Source of the DNA: Rutpela maculata
Taxonomy: Eukaryota; Arthropoda; Insecta; Coleoptera; Cerambycidae
Direction of reading: 5' to 3'
NCBI GenBank assembly: GCA_936432065.2
Contig: OW386286.2
Coordinates: 268,107,987 to 268,171,986 of the forward strand
DNA: 64,000 nt
Shown here: positions 51,601-61,862 of the stretch, piece by piece
Layout: each line of letters begins with the position of its first letter
Numbering within the stretch: position 1 is the stretch's first letter
The notes under the pieces: generated by a model
The model's input: only the letters and a program-made list of their open reading frames with translations
Databases searched by the model: none
What the model was told of the DNA's origin: nothing
Made by a program: the position numbers and the translations under genes

Positions 51601-53265
51601 TTATAAAAAAGTGAATGTGTGGTGTGCCGTTTCTTATCACGTTGGAGTTATTGAACCTTATTTCATTGAGGGAAGGTTAAACCAGCACACTTATTTACAG
51701 CTTCTTGAAAGATTTTCTGAAGAACATTTAAATATTTTAAGAAATATGCCTTTAGTTAATTTTCAACATGATGGTTGCCCTGGCCACTCCACAGATATGG
51801 TTAATCGGTGGTTGAATTTAAATTTTGGAGAAAATTGGATTGCCAGAAATGGACCGATCAAGTGGCCGGCGAGATCCCCAGACCTATCAATATTGGATTT
51901 CTTTTTATGGGGTCGCCTCAAGCAGTTGGTTTACGCTGAACCACCTCCTAACGATGTAGCAGTATTGAAGCAGAGAATTACAAATGCCGTAAACTCAGGC
52001 GAAGGATCGAAATGTGTGTGGATGTGGGTGGTAGTTACGTCGAATAATAAAAAAATTGTAAACATTGTTTTGTATTGGTCAATAATTAATTTGTTTGTGA
52101 ATCTATTATGTTTTTGACATTTATTACTTGTTATAATTTTTAAACTTCATTAATCTTCTGTTAGTAATTGTTTCTTGTTTTACAATTAGTTCGATTAACA
52201 TTATACCTTCTTACAACTCGTATATTCAATTTTTTATTTACCAATAGCCTACTTTTTGAGATGATTAACATTTGCTCCTACACAGCTTTAAATATGAATT
52301 CAACTCTTAATTCGCAAGTTTCAAAAAAATAATTTTAGATTTGGTATAGAGGTATAAAATTGCATTCTAAATAACTTTTCTTAGTGGAATTTTTTCATAT
52401 TTTGAAAAATAAAGGTACTTTATTAGTGGTGATTTTTACAACTTTGCTTATAAAACACCCTGTAGAACACCAAATCAAGTCATTTTTGGTATATTTTAGT
52501 TTTACAACAAGCAGGACTCAATCCCCAAATACCATTCCAAAATTCCAAAATTTTTGGTCCATTACACCTCTTGTTTCATCTATTCTGGGACACACTGTAT
52601 AGAAGGTGTCATGAAATTAACGGTGTATAATTATTTCTCAAAAATTCATGATTTTATCACCTTTTCACAGGGATACCTGTTTTGTAAAATTAAATTCCAC
52701 ATGCATTGAAAGAAATCTTCTTTATACGACCCCTTCAAAACTTTAAAACTCGTCTCCAAAAAAACCGCTGCCCAAGGAATCACTACTTCCACATCCAGAT
52801 TTTCTATCCAACTCTCTCACAACGAAAAAACTTTGTATGTGGAAACAATTGCTTATGGAACTTTAATAATATAATATTTGAAATCGTCTACCCCAAAAAC
52901 CCAAAAAACGATATCCCACATCAGTAGTGAGGTGGGGGTGGTGATAGGGGGTGGTAGTGGAGGTGGATGAAGTGAAAAAATATTTTAAGGTTTCTGGTTC
53001 TTGTACACGCACTAAATCACAATTTTTTTCATCCCCTTAAATAATGGGGTGGGGGGGTAATGGGGGTGGTTAATGCCAAAAAATTTTTTGAGACCTTAGC
53101 TTCCCTTGTATATACTAAATACCAATTTTATGGACCCTTACTTGCTTGATTTAGATGAAAATATAATCTAGTTCCAGATCCCGTTAAAGTACATATGTGT
53201 ACCAAATTTTAAGTCAATATTTTCAGCGGTTCCAGAGTAATCGTGCGCACAAAAAAAGTTACATG

Positions 53266-53296
<31 letters not shown>

Positions 53297-53922
53297 GCAG
53301 AAAATTTTTTCTCGCTCAAACTTAAAATCTCGACGTTTCATGACATTCTAAGCTTATTTGAACAATAAAAATTTTCAATTTTTTTTTATCGTTACTATAC
53401 TTCCACTGAATGTGGAAGTAGGTAATTAAACTTTAACAAAACAAAAAAAAATTTTTGCTTTAGATTTGTTTTGAATCTGCCTGTATATTTAGAGTAATTA
53501 CCATACCATTGCGAGATAAAGTTATCAGGTGAAAAACGAATAAGGATATTTCACATCCTGTCATTAATAAAACTGAAAACTTACTCGGCAAAAAACTCCA
53601 TTGCTTCCTCCGGTGTACCTAAAAAGGCAACCCTTCCCTCGGCCATGAGCAGCAACTTATCAAACATGGCATACAATTCAGAACTTGGCTGATGAATAGT
53701 GCAAACAACTGTTTTACCAGTTTGCGCCAAGGTCTTGAGAACTTGAACAACATTAAAGGCCATAAACGAGTCCAGTCCAGAAGTTGGTTCGTCGCAAAAC
53801 AATAAGGATGGATTTGTTAAAACTTCAGCCGCAAATGAGAGACGCTTCTTCTCTCCCCCTGAGATGCCCTTTATACGACCTGGCGTGCCAATGGTGGTGT
53901 TTTCACATTTCTTTAGTGCCAG
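36460..53922 (-). CDS. w: white ABCG half-transporter, middle and 3' part (seven exons)
   Basis: White is the shared partner of Scarlet (ommochrome precursors) and Brown (pteridine precursors) in insect pigment granules. Exons 53585-53922, 48597-48765, 45163-45330, 44974-45105, 43526-43754, 37193-37298 and 36460-36631 join in frame to 438 codons. Order: signature ISGGEKKRL; Walker B LLFCDEP with D-loop SGLD; H-loop TIHQPSSEL; linker YNPADYFIQLLAVVP; membrane entry FRAVLWRTWISILKEPLL; helix segments GVMNINGVLFIFLTN, TELPIFLREH, TDVYFLSKTIAE, ISCISSNVSMALSIGPP, IFGGFFLN, and LSYLSWFKYGNEAMLINQW with the cysteine-bearing last loop. Agreement with insect White is strong along the whole length. 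Walker A exons lie right of the window. The final exon (last helix and stop) was not found. No frameshift or stop is seen. Confidence 0.94.
36632..37192. other. white intron, no recognised feature
   Basis: AT-rich, no repeat or frame supported. Confidence 0.4.
37193..37298 (-). CDS. w: white exon: GPP helix
   Basis: The acceptor is GTTTTTAG and the donor GTAAGT. 106 bp. Its first two bases complete the glycine codon of the previous exon. Encodes GYMISCISSNVSMALSIGPP and LLIFGGFFLNI, characteristic of White. Preceded by a 6.2-kb intron. Confidence 0.93.
37645..38428. mobile_element. foldback element with about 200-bp arms
   Basis: Left arm 37645-37848 (CGTTTACGAGGGTGTTGAAC, CTGCCGAAATCCTCTGAG) is inverted at 38229-38428 (CATCCTCGAAAACGGGGGG). 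A poly-C run at one end. Frames on both strands of the right arm (up to 101 codons) overlap each other and are not credible genes. Related in end sequence to the element at 62509. Confidence 0.6.
38429..39612. other. white intron, no recognised feature
   Basis: Includes unassigned frames at 38689-39110 without motifs. Confidence 0.3.
39613..39895 (+). repeat. dispersed repeat, copy 2
   Basis: Direct copy of 29050-29325, diverged at scattered positions. Confidence 0.65.
39896..41710. other. white intron with a small dispersed repeat
   Basis: 41430-41515 repeats 30085-30175. A 99-codon minus-strand frame across it (NRIQHFFVTVIEHPELKTKR) may be a transposon remnant of unknown family. The rest is unassigned. 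Confidence 0.35.
41711..43052. mobile_element. 1.3-kb inverted-repeat element
   Basis: TTACCTGACATCAAATTAGG at the left is inverted at the right end (ATATCAGGTAA), and the arms of about 120 bp share AATATGTTGCACAGGATTAA. A target duplication is not clear. Interior AT-rich, non-coding, with a direct repeat (TAAATTAAGTCCCCAGTA) at about 42000 and 42170. Confidence 0.6.
43053..43525. other. white intron, no recognised feature
   Basis: A 96-codon minus-strand frame crosses the right end of the preceding element and is not supported. Confidence 0.35.
43526..43754 (-). CDS. w: white exon: TELPIFLREH segment and helices
   Basis: The acceptor is TTTTTAAG and the donor GTAAGT. 229 bp, leaving one base. 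Encodes CTELPIFLREHRNGMYRTD, VYFLSKTIAESPIF, a helix ending in CCYFLIGLNPALSRF, and ITLVSNVATSFG. This is the core of the ABCG membrane domain. Confidence 0.95.
43755..44204. other. white intron, no recognised feature
   Basis: AT-rich, nothing supported. Confidence 0.4.
44205..44720. mobile_element. triple-block foldback element
   Basis: A block of about 170 bp (CCAAGGACTAAACCTAT, AACCGGGATTTACTTGAAAT, AATTCGGATTCAGCACAC) occurs three times in alternating orientation, with a short GTGCACAGGTGCACTTTGCG segment between the first two. Non-coding. Confidence 0.65.
44974..45105 (-). CDS. w: white exon: first transmembrane helices
   Basis: The acceptor is TTTTTTAG and the donor GTATGT. 44 codons, phase 0 at both ends. 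Encodes LMLGAIYYGQQINQDG and GVMNINGVLFIFLTNMTFQN, closely matching White. Confidence 0.94.
45163..45330 (-). CDS. w: white exon: entry to the membrane domain
   Basis: The acceptor is TTATTTAG and the donor GTAAGA. 56 codons, phase 0 at both ends. Encodes SWLAQFRAVLWRTWISILKE and PLLIKVRMLQAM, the conserved segment before transmembrane helix 1. A 57-bp intron follows. Confidence 0.94.
45390..45570. repeat. dispersed repeat, partial copy
   Basis: Matches 35560-35710 (ACTTCGTGAAATCTTATTTT, GGGCATCGGTACC). Ends just before the hairpin at 45571. Confidence 0.55.
45571..46100 (+). repeat. family C hairpin-plus-microsatellite repeat
   Basis: Begins with a hairpin AACCTCCCCACAAT/ATTGTGGGAGGTT, then TGTCTGTGTGTATGTATGTG and a core AAACGGATTTGGATGAAACT. 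Same layout as family A, with different sequence. Confidence 0.55.
46101..47090. other. white intron, no recognised feature
   Basis: The right end (46930-47090) is the left flank of the dispersed repeat interrupted by the MITE at 47093. The remainder is unassigned. Confidence 0.35.
47093..48000. mobile_element. Tc1/mariner-type MITE, 908 bp
   Basis: CAGAGTGTCCCAAAGTATGG at the left, CATACTTTTGGGACACTG at the right, TA on both sides (47091-47092, 48001-48002). Subterminal arms contain GACCTTCAAGGTCA-type blocks. The paralogous empty site near 35775 confirms the borders. Contains a (TAA)n tract at 47262. Non-coding. Confidence 0.75.
48031..48596. other. white intron, no recognised feature
   Basis: Nothing supported; the plus-strand 99-codon frame that starts here is antisense to the white exon. 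Confidence 0.4.
48597..48765 (-). CDS. w: white exon: linker after the nucleotide-binding domain
   Basis: The acceptor is GTATTTTAG and the donor GTAAGA. 169 bp; its first base completes the codon left open by the exon at 53585. Encodes LEAPCPRNYNPADYFIQLLA, then VVPEREESC and ICEKFERSD, the conserved NPADF/Y linker of White-type proteins. Confidence 0.93.
49068..49575. mobile_element. inverted-repeat MITE, about 508 bp
   Basis: TACCCCCAGAGACAT at the left and ATGTCTCTGGGGGTA at the right; arms of about 130 bp also share AAGTTAGTTAGTTTGGCAAT. The centre resembles 50040-50300 (TTTATATACCC, repeated CTGAACTG). A target duplication is not clear. Confidence 0.6.
50015..50410. repeat. relative of the MITE centre at 49255-49430
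   Basis: Shares TTTACTAATATTGCACTAAG-type and AACTGTACTA blocks and a TTTATATACCC box. Boundaries uncertain. Confidence 0.45.
50510..52597. mobile_element. Tc1/mariner-superfamily transposon with long arms (DD41D-like)
   Basis: 2,088 bp with inverted arms of about 285 bp (50510-50795, 52310-52597) starting CAGTGTGTCCCAGGATAGAT, and TA on both sides (50508-50509, 52598-52599). The arms are nearly identical, implying recent activity. It contains a transposase gene broken by frameshifts. Confidence 0.8.
51032..52117 (+). pseudogene. DDD transposase, Tc1/mariner superfamily, frameshifted
   Basis: The first frame (51032-51325) gives an N-terminal helix-turn-helix region (MVLTVREKIYIVQCYGIGGE, RTQAMRIIKKFLATGS). 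Sequence continues in another frame (SKSKLQRIYKAKKIRTYKAN, HTLEEGDNGRRLDFC), then in the frame of 51437-52117: first Asp in IIFSDESTF, second in FQHDGCPGHS, third in SPDLSILDFFLWG. By my count 41 residues separate the second Asp from the LD Asp, a DD41D spacing; counting to the SPD Asp gives 36. At least two frameshifts; the C-terminus looks decayed. Confidence 0.75.
52757..53420 (-). repeat. family A repeat, copy 10
   Basis: AACCGCTGCCCAAGGAATCA at one end, GACAGACAGACAGACAAACA tract, and hairpin CTTCCACTGAATGTGGAAG at the other. Near full length, with the GGGGTAAAT block deleted. Confidence 0.8.
53585..53922 (-). CDS. w: white exon: signature, Walker B, H-loop
   Basis: The acceptor is TATTTTAG and the donor GTAAGT. 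338 bp, entering in phase 0 and leaving two bases. Signature ISGGEKKRL at exon residues 20-28, Walker B LLFCDEP at 40-46, D-loop SGLD at 48-51, then TIHQPSSEL and MAEGRVAFLGTPEEA. All catalytic motifs of the nucleotide-binding domain present in this part are intact. Confidence 0.95.
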
Positions 53923-54681
53923 CTAAAATATAATGTAATTATTCAATGATTTAAGTATTATAAGTGTATCATTAAAATATAGTGCTGAATTTTTCGTATT
54001 GGAAGAATTAAACCAGTTATATGAAACATTTCATTTTAAAAATTTAGAGGGTCTAAATCAATCTAGTTTACGAGAACCTTATTATGTAGACTTGTTAAAA
54101 CGAAAAATACATACAATAAAATGGTAGATGGTTAATAACTAATCAAGAAAAGTGGTAGTTTGCTAGAGAATGAAAACCTATATTTCTTATTCGTTGAACA
54201 TGCTATGTTTTTCGAATGCTTAATGCAAAGGAAAAAAAATCTTAGTATATTATGCAATGACCATCTGATTATGACTATTAAGACAAGAGCTCACGAGCAT
54301 CAGAATTATGACATGAACCATAGGCGAATGTCATAATGAATGCGAGTGACTTAATAGCCATTAAATATGAGTTGTATACACTATTCTTTCTACGACCAAT
54401 CATAATAAAATAGAAAATTAACACTTTATTTATGAAATTTTTATTTTTATTTTATTTTTAAATCTTTATTTCAATTTCATTTTCACTATCACACATGTTC
54501 ACTGATTTTAATTGCAAGAAGCACAAAGTTTAAAAATTTGCTAGGTGAACAGTAGATAAGTATGACTTGTCAAAATTGATAAATCTTAGATTTATCAGAA
54601 TATTGCTGTGTGTCGCGTTTCTACTGGTTATAAATGCATCTTAATGGAAAATTTGTTTCTTAATGAATCTCATTAAAGTAC
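53923..54681. other. white intron with an inverted copy of the 1833-2116 repeat
   Basis: 54205-54565 resembles 1833-2116 in reverse. Before it, 53990-54125 reads open on the plus strand (EFFVLEELNQLYETFHF, LLKRKIHTIKW) without recognised homology. Confidence 0.4.
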
Positions 54682-54800
54682 AGATAGATAGATAGATAGA
54701 TAGATAGCTTTATTTTCCTTTAAGACAATTAGTTAACAATTGTGTAGGAATAGTCAAAAAATAGTTAAATAAAGACTTAAAACTAATAAAATTTCAACAT

Positions 54801-56252
54801 TTAACACAGATAGTCAGTGACACTATAAAAACATTGGTCTATTAAAAATTCAATAAGAGATTTCTTAAATAAATTAAGCGTTGTACACTCTTTTATATTT
54901 ATAGGTAAGCAATTGAATGCTTTTAGTCCCAAAACACTTGGAGATTTATATGTAATCAAATAATTACTATGTGGAATGTGAAAATCATTATTTTGTCTAG
55001 TGCATATATTATGCACGTTTTTATTGCGGTTAAACTTATCCTTATTAATAAATACGTAAACACATAACTCAAAAATATATAGAGAAGGGAGTGTCAAAAG
55101 TTTAAAATCCTTAAAAATATTTTTACAACTGTGTGTACTAGGTACATTCAATATACATCTTAAAATTTGCTTTTGAGCAACAAACACATTGTATGATAGA
55201 GTGAACCATCCCCAAAAACAGACTCCATACCTAAGACGAGACTCTACTTGTGAATAATATACCATAATTAGCTGTTCCTCAGTAAGAACTATTCGTAAAT
55301 TTTTAAACATATATCCTATTGAATTAAATTTAGAAATCAGATGCTCACAATGTAATTTCCAATTTAAACAATCGTCTACGTACATTCCCAAAAATTTTAC
55401 GTTTTTGGTTTCGTTAGGTATTTTAGAGTTATTGACGGATAACCTAAGATCTGGGCATTTTTTTTGCCAATTGTGAAAACGTATACAGTGTGTTTTTTGC
55501 ACATTAAAATACAGAGAGTTATCATTAAACCAGTTATTCAGGTTTTCCAATAAATTATTACAAGTTATTTCTAATACATCATCTGACTTATGTGAAACAA
55601 TTGCTGACGTATCGTCAGCATATATTGTAAAATATGCGTCAGATGTTAGATTATCCAGTTCATTTGTGTAATGTAAAAACAATGCAGGACCCAATATTGA
55701 ACCCTGTGGGACACCCATGTTCACTTTTTTATATTCAGATCTAGTTACCGTTTTATTGTTGTTTGTAACATTACTGATACTTACGTATTGATTACGTCCT
55801 TTTAGGAATGTACTTATCCAACTTAATGGAGCCCCAAATATACCGTATTCTGAGAGTTTATGAAGTAACTTGTCGTGATTAACGCAGTCGAATGCCCTAC
55901 TGAGATCACAGAAAATCCCAACAGGACACTCTCCTGCATTAATACATTTAGTAATGTTATTATAAAATGAATGTAATGCTGTAATGGTGGACTTTCCACA
56001 GCGAAAGCCATGTTGGTGTATTGAAAATATATTGTGAGCGTCCAGATATATTTCTAACCTATCCAAAAAACAGTATTCAATTATTTTAGAAAATGCAGTT
56101 GGTACGGTAATTGGCCTATAATTTTCGATATTTTGAGGATCACATTTTTTATAAACAGGTAAAATTTTCCCCATTTTTAAATACTCCGAAAATATACCCG
56201 TACAAAAAGTAAGATTAACTATATATGTTATAGGTTGTACAATTGTATACAT
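54801..56252 (-). pseudogene. LINE reverse transcriptase
   Basis: 483 codons without a stop. Motifs: ILPVYKKCDPQNIENYRPIT, FRCGKSTITAL, FCDLSRAFDCVNHDKLL, VNMGVPQGSILGPALF, FTIYADDTSAIV (catalytic YADD) and KFLGMYVDDCLNW, then a C-terminal QKQILRCIL region. The RT palm is intact. Starts within a longer former ORF2; the connection to the endonuclease is broken near 56300-56420. Confidence 0.8.
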
Positions 56253-56420
56253 AATTTTCTTAATGATAAAAACCGGTACATCATCATGACCGGATGATCT
56301 TTTGTTTTTTAATTTTCTTTTTAGTAGCTCAAATAATTCGTTGGAGTAGCTTATTCTCTTGAAGAGTTGGCTGTATCTTCTACGATATCATGTATGGGAA
56401 CAATTTGTTGTACAATTTGT

Positions 56421-57343
56421 TTAGGCGTGTTTATAAAAAAAAATATTAAATTCATTGGATACGATTTTAGGATCTTTAGTTAATATTTCGTTAACTTTAA
56501 TTTGAATATTATGATTTTTGTTACTGGATTTGTGGGATAGTTCAGAAACAACATTCCACGCTGTTTTAGTTATGTTCTCAGAGTTTACTATTTTTTTCTG
56601 ATAATATACTTTCTTTGTTCTAGTCAAAAGTTGTCTGTGGCACTTGAGTGCATATTTGTATATTGGTTTTAACTCAGAAAATGTGGAACTTAGAGCATGC
56701 AAATTTTTCAGATTTGAGCTTGAGACTTTAACCTCTTCATTTACCCATTTTTTACTTGAGTTATTGTTACATTTATGCCTCTTAATTAAAGGAACGCAAA
56801 TATTAAAATGGTGTAAGAAAATGCCGTTAAAATGATTAAATGCCATATTAGTATCCAGTATAAAATACAAATTTGACCAATCCTCTTTTTGAAGCATTAA
56901 CTCGAAATTGCGAATGGCATTTTCATTAAAACTTCTCTCGTAAGAGGTTATGCCGTTATATTGCTTAGATATTTCTAAATTCAATTCAAAAAGCACTGTT
57001 CGGTGATCGGATATATTATTATCCACTACACAAGTTGTGCCATGATGACTGAAATTTACAAAAATATGATCGATTGTTTTGACAGAACGTGTCGTAACCC
57101 TGGTAGGCCACTCTATCATACTAATGAGATTAAAACTAGCTAATACATTACATAATTTATTAAAATCATTTATACCGTTGTAAGAATCTACATTAAAATC
57201 ACCGCGGAGTATTAAATTTATTTTAGGTTTAAATACCAGATTTAATACATCAACTATTCTATTAAGAAATATGTTCAAATCCCCAGAAGGAGATCTGTAA
57301 CGTGTTAATAAAATAATTTTCACATCAGATTTTGTTTTATAGG
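56421..57343 (-). pseudogene. LINE endonuclease (EEP) part
   Basis: Contains LTRYRSPSGDLNIFLNRI, ILRGDFNVDSYN, TRSVKTIDHIFVN and NISDHRTVLFELN, the motifs of apurinic-type LINE endonucleases (GDFN, IDHI, SDH). The N-terminal part continues at 62045 as AVSY, CIDKRFEI and KAINLDSF, in the same frame once the target duplication is discounted. Confidence 0.75.
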
Positions 57344-57525
57344 TGAACAATCACTTAAATTTGTTTAAATAAAACACACTCTTTACTGTTGTACTTCACT
57401 CTGCTATCATATAAAGACTGACTGCCTGGTCCTAATCCTTGTCCTGAGTCAGCAGTTATATCATAACAGCTCGAATGTTTTTATTATAAGAAATCACATA
57501 CACCAATGAGTAGTAGTACACTACA
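57344..57525 (-). repeat. LTR (3' in element orientation)
   Basis: Identical to 61863-62044 over 182 bp as far as I can read. Abuts the LINE at ATAGG. Confidence 0.85.
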
Positions 57526-57911
57526 TCCACTTTTCCTTTTACAACAGTGTTAATGAAATTAACAATAATGTCCACAATGTGAGTTATGGCGGTGCACCAA
57601 ATATAACAATATACCTACTTAACTATATAATAATAGAACAATATAAGAATATGATATAGCAAAATATATTAATATAAAAGTCATAACCAAAGGAAGGTGC
57701 AAATTTGAAGAATACCAGTCTACGGCCTCTGATCCTTTGTCGGTCACGTGGACATGGACTTGCCTTGGATCAACTCATCTGTTACTGTAACATATATATA
57801 ACAATATAGTAAAGTAGCATACGACGCATGTCACATAACGATACTAAAGTAAATTGGGCTTACGAAATATCAGTAATTATCTGACTCTTGTTTTTTGTCG
57901 GTCACATGTAC

Positions 57912-58097
57912 TTATTTTGAAACATACACTGCCCATTCTCCCTCGATCTTCTTTAGATGCACGATGTTCCTTCTGTAGTTTTGGCCTGTTTCATCATATC
58001 TAATTTGTATGTCTATTCTATCCTTACTCATTACTTGTGTACTTTGATTGAAGTTGAGGCAAGTTGTGTTTTCCTTTATTAGGTGTTTCACGTACAC
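57912..58097 (-). other. short frame inside the LTR element
   Basis: 61 codons including LIKENTTCLNFNQSTQVM and RYDETGQNYRRNIVHLK. Position just inside the 3' LTR suits the end of pol, but the identity is uncertain. Confidence 0.3.
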
Positions 58098-58185
58098 CTT
58101 GGTTCTAATGGGGTTTCTTCTGATCTTCGCTTCCTGTCGCCGTAATCTTTCCCTTTTTTCTTTTGAAGAAGCTCAGACAATATCC

Positions 58186-58343
58186 ATTACCAGCAGACAT
58201 TGCTAGTGTCGGAGATGAAGATCAAACCCAGTACACAATAGAGAGTGTGACCAAGCATGCTCGCCCTAATACGCCTTAGCCCGCTGCGCTACTATACCTG
58301 CTCTTGGTAATTTATAATAATAGCAAGCGGCTCTACCACTCAC
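58186..58343 (-). repeat. tRNA-like SINE head
   Basis: A box TAGCGCAGCGGGCTAAGGC (58272-58291) and a degenerate B box TGGGTTTGATC (58220-58230), about 50 bp apart. It is not a foldable tRNA gene on inspection. Lies within the LTR element interior. Confidence 0.45.
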
Positions 58344-60482
58344 TTTTTCCAAAATGATAAAGTACTAAAATCAAACTGAATTTTTTGGTTAAGTTATACA
58401 AGGGGCCATGTCTTAAAGCGGATGTGTTAACTCCTCAGTTTTGCATAGGTTTTAAAATAGCCTACAAGTTTTAAGAAATAACTATATTAAGACCGATGGG
58501 ACTTAATACATACTTCTACAAGAATAAATCAGCGTATTTAAAGAGCAATTGGTTATTTTGTAGGCATTTTAAGACAAGACACGTTTGAAGTAGAATTATT
58601 CACAACTAATATGGTCGATGCACACAGCTGCCACCACTTCCAAAGGTTAAGAAATGCACAACGGTCAGCTACACTGGGAAGGTTCCAGATTGAACAAAGA
58701 AATGTAATTTTTTTTAGAAAGAATTTATTAACATTGAATCATATTATGGAAAGATGATACTGATTTATTTATTTTTAAGTCATCGAGGAGAAAAATAATT
58801 TATCCATATAGTTATTTAAATTTGCGTTTTTGGAGGGCGCAAGAATTTTGTAAGAACTGTCTAACTAGATTTTACAGTAAACTTAACCTCGTTGAAAATT
58901 TTAGCCCACTATGAGGGCTCTCAATACTTCATTTATAAGTAATTCTTCTCAGTACTTGCGATATGTTCATTTTTCTAACTATGCATGGCGTCCCATATAT
59001 TTTCTTTTATATTTACTTTATTAAATACAAAACATTCTCTCAAGCATTTGTCTGTGCATTTTAAACTTTAATAAGTACTTATTCTAAACAAAGTATGGTT
59101 TTATAATACCCTTCAGATATTCTACGAGCAGAGATTTAGATGATTCATTAAAACTTGAAAGCTTTAAAAGTAGTTTTAAATGAAAATATGTAGTCCTTTC
59201 TCTAGGTGGACCCCTATACCCGTATAAGGGTTTTAAGTCAGTTTTTTAGAGTCTTTCCAGACCATTTACGTTTATAAGTAGTCTCAGAAATAAGCTTTTA
59301 GAATAACTTATAGAGTATGTTAAAATTAAGATTGTTACTTGGGTCTTGCTACCTGAATAAATGGGCATGTCTATCTCAACTCCTCCTAAACTGTAGGTTA
59401 TTGTTTCATCATTATCGATGTGGAAGACTTAGTTTGTTTCTTCTTTATCGGTGTCTTCTTGTATGGAATGCACATTCGCCACTCTCTCCTTCTTGAATTT
59501 TCTAGGAGGCTCTACATATGGTTGACTATTTCTCACACGTTTTTTTCTTTCTGCATGTGTCTTATATTGAAACCTGAAATTTCCTTGCGATCCACAGTTA
59601 TTGCATGTCTGACTTAAGGCCGGACACTTATATTTCCTGCAAGTACAGTCCGCTCATACCTTTTTTTTTTTACCGGTCCTCAATACTCGCTGTTTGTGTC
59701 AAAGGACCTTTTGAAAATTGTTTATTTGTGAATAATTTAATAATGAAAATTTAGTCAATTCTCAAAATATAAACAGTCACAAAATTCATTAAATATTTTA
59801 TTTTCAATTTTAAAGTAAATCAGAAATATTTTCGTTCTCCGTCCATGCTTCCGTTCGAATCGTTTCACACCGAGATCTTTTCTGGTCTATTCGGATGCAT
59901 GTCGTGAATATTAGAGAACTAATTACCTTTAATATAAACACCTGACATAGTTGTAAAACAGTTCGCTCCGAATCATCAAATCTGTTTACAAACAAACCTC
60001 GGACTACAAAACGGCAAATTTACACAGATGTGTATTTAATTAACAAGTGTAATTAACTACTGTGATTAATAAAATATTTTAAGTTTTCTTATGTTACAAA
60101 ATAAACGAAAACATATATATATTTTTTTCGAATTTAATTCATTCAACGAAATGCGAGTGGTTCAGTCCCATACCCTAGAAAAATAATACACAGAGTATTT
60201 AAACTTAAGCGACCCTTCTGTCAAAAAGTCTGAAACGTTTTGCGGTGATTTTCAAGTGCGCGATTGCTCTATCAACTTAAAAAGCATCGTGTTCATTTGC
60301 ACGCGTACGTTGAATGCCTTTTTTGATTTTTCCTATCGCAAGCATTCTGAGCAGACATCTCCTTCACAATCGAAATGTTCCAATGCTGTTCCACCCAACC
60401 ATTTGGAGCTCATATTTATTCGTCTCATCCTGTATACGATACAAAAATTTAGTTCCTCGGCTTAGCCAGTCTAGTTGCTATT
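58344..60482. other. LTR element interior, unassigned
   Basis: AT-rich; frames of up to 65 codons without recognised motifs. Expected gag-pol sequence is missing or unrecognisable here. Confidence 0.35.
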
Positions 60483-60499
60483 ATCACCAATATTATCAT

Positions 60500-60562
60500 C
60501 ATCATTACATCATTATTATTATGATTATTATGATTATTATTATTATTATTATTATTATTATT
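60500..60562. repeat. (ATT)n microsatellite
   Basis: ATTATTATT runs with some TGATT units; source of the poly-Ile translation. Confidence 0.8.
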
Positions 60563-61258
60563 GGAGTTAAGATTTAAAGATCAGTTAATTCCTCACCAGC
60601 ACATGTATCAAAAAGTGTCTTTTATAATGAATGTAAAATGTATAATCATTTACCTACTGATATAAAAAATTCCAAGTCATTTATTTTTAAAAGGACGATA
60701 CAGAATTTGTTAAGGGAAAAGTATCAATAAATTTCAATTAGTCTTACTATTTTTTACGTGTTATATTATTTGTAGTTTGTTATAATGTATGTGTTGTGTG
60801 CTCCTTTATGCAATTTTTTTTCTTTACGTGTAATTTGATTTTATATTTTACATTTTGTTATACTAATGTAATGTTTAGACGATTTATTATGGTATGTATT
60901 TGTGACGCACTCCTTGTAGCCACTTGTATGATTATTACTTAATTGTGTCTATGATTGGGATATAAGAATTATTATTAATATTATTATTAAGAATTTTAGA
61001 TTTATGCGACACGCTCTCTTAGCTGAAACTGGAAATCAGCAAACCCATCCCATTATTATTATTATCACTATTATTATTTTTCAGACTTCGCAACCGGCAC
61101 ACTTATTTATTAGTTATTACTATTATTTCCAACACTGAATGACCACGCACCAATTCGTATCCCCCGCGTATGTTCATTCGTTATAGCATTTTTTCTGGAC
61201 CCATTGTCCCTCGTGTTCGATTCGAACAGATTCCGTGAGGCTTTCTTTCTTAGTGTTT

Positions 61259-61440
61259 TGGACCTAAGTCCCTTGTTTTTGGACCTGAGTCCCTTGTTTT
61301 GGACCTGAGTCCCTTGGTTTGGACCTGAGTCCCTTGGTTTGGACCTGAGTCCCTTGTTTTGGACCTGAGTCCCTTGTTTTGGACCTGAGTCCCTTGTTTT
61401 GGACCTGCGTCCCTTGTTTTAGACCTGAGTCCCTTGTTTT
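61259..61440. repeat. 20-bp minisatellite, about nine units
   Basis: Units GGACCTGAGTCCCTTGTTTT. On the minus strand it reads as a repeating KQGTQVQ/RDSGPK peptide, but the 69-codon frame starts and stops around the array and a protein is not supported. Confidence 0.8.
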
Positions 61441-61862
61441 GCGAGTGCGTTTAATACATTTTATGAAATTCACTTTTTTGTGTTAATTACTGTATGCTCT
61501 TTTAATAATAATAACGCCAACACCAACAATTTTTTGATTCTCAAAGACAAATCATAATTAAAGAACTTTATGGTATACTAGTGATTCAAAACATAAATGA
61601 TTCGGACAAATATTATTTCTATTTCCTCCTAAATGCTTGTAAATCTCCCTATGATAAGGGTTGTTTTAATTGGTTTTCTTAATTATATTATAAACATTGC
61701 GATATAATAGTGCTAGGTCCGTTTCCTTAGTACCCAATGTATATTTGTTGAAGTTTTCCTTACAAAGTTTATGCTCTGTTCCTTCTTATTTTTCACTGGA
61801 TTTACACATTAAAAAATTAAGGCGCACTCGCTTTTATTTATATGGTTAATCCTCGTCGCCAC

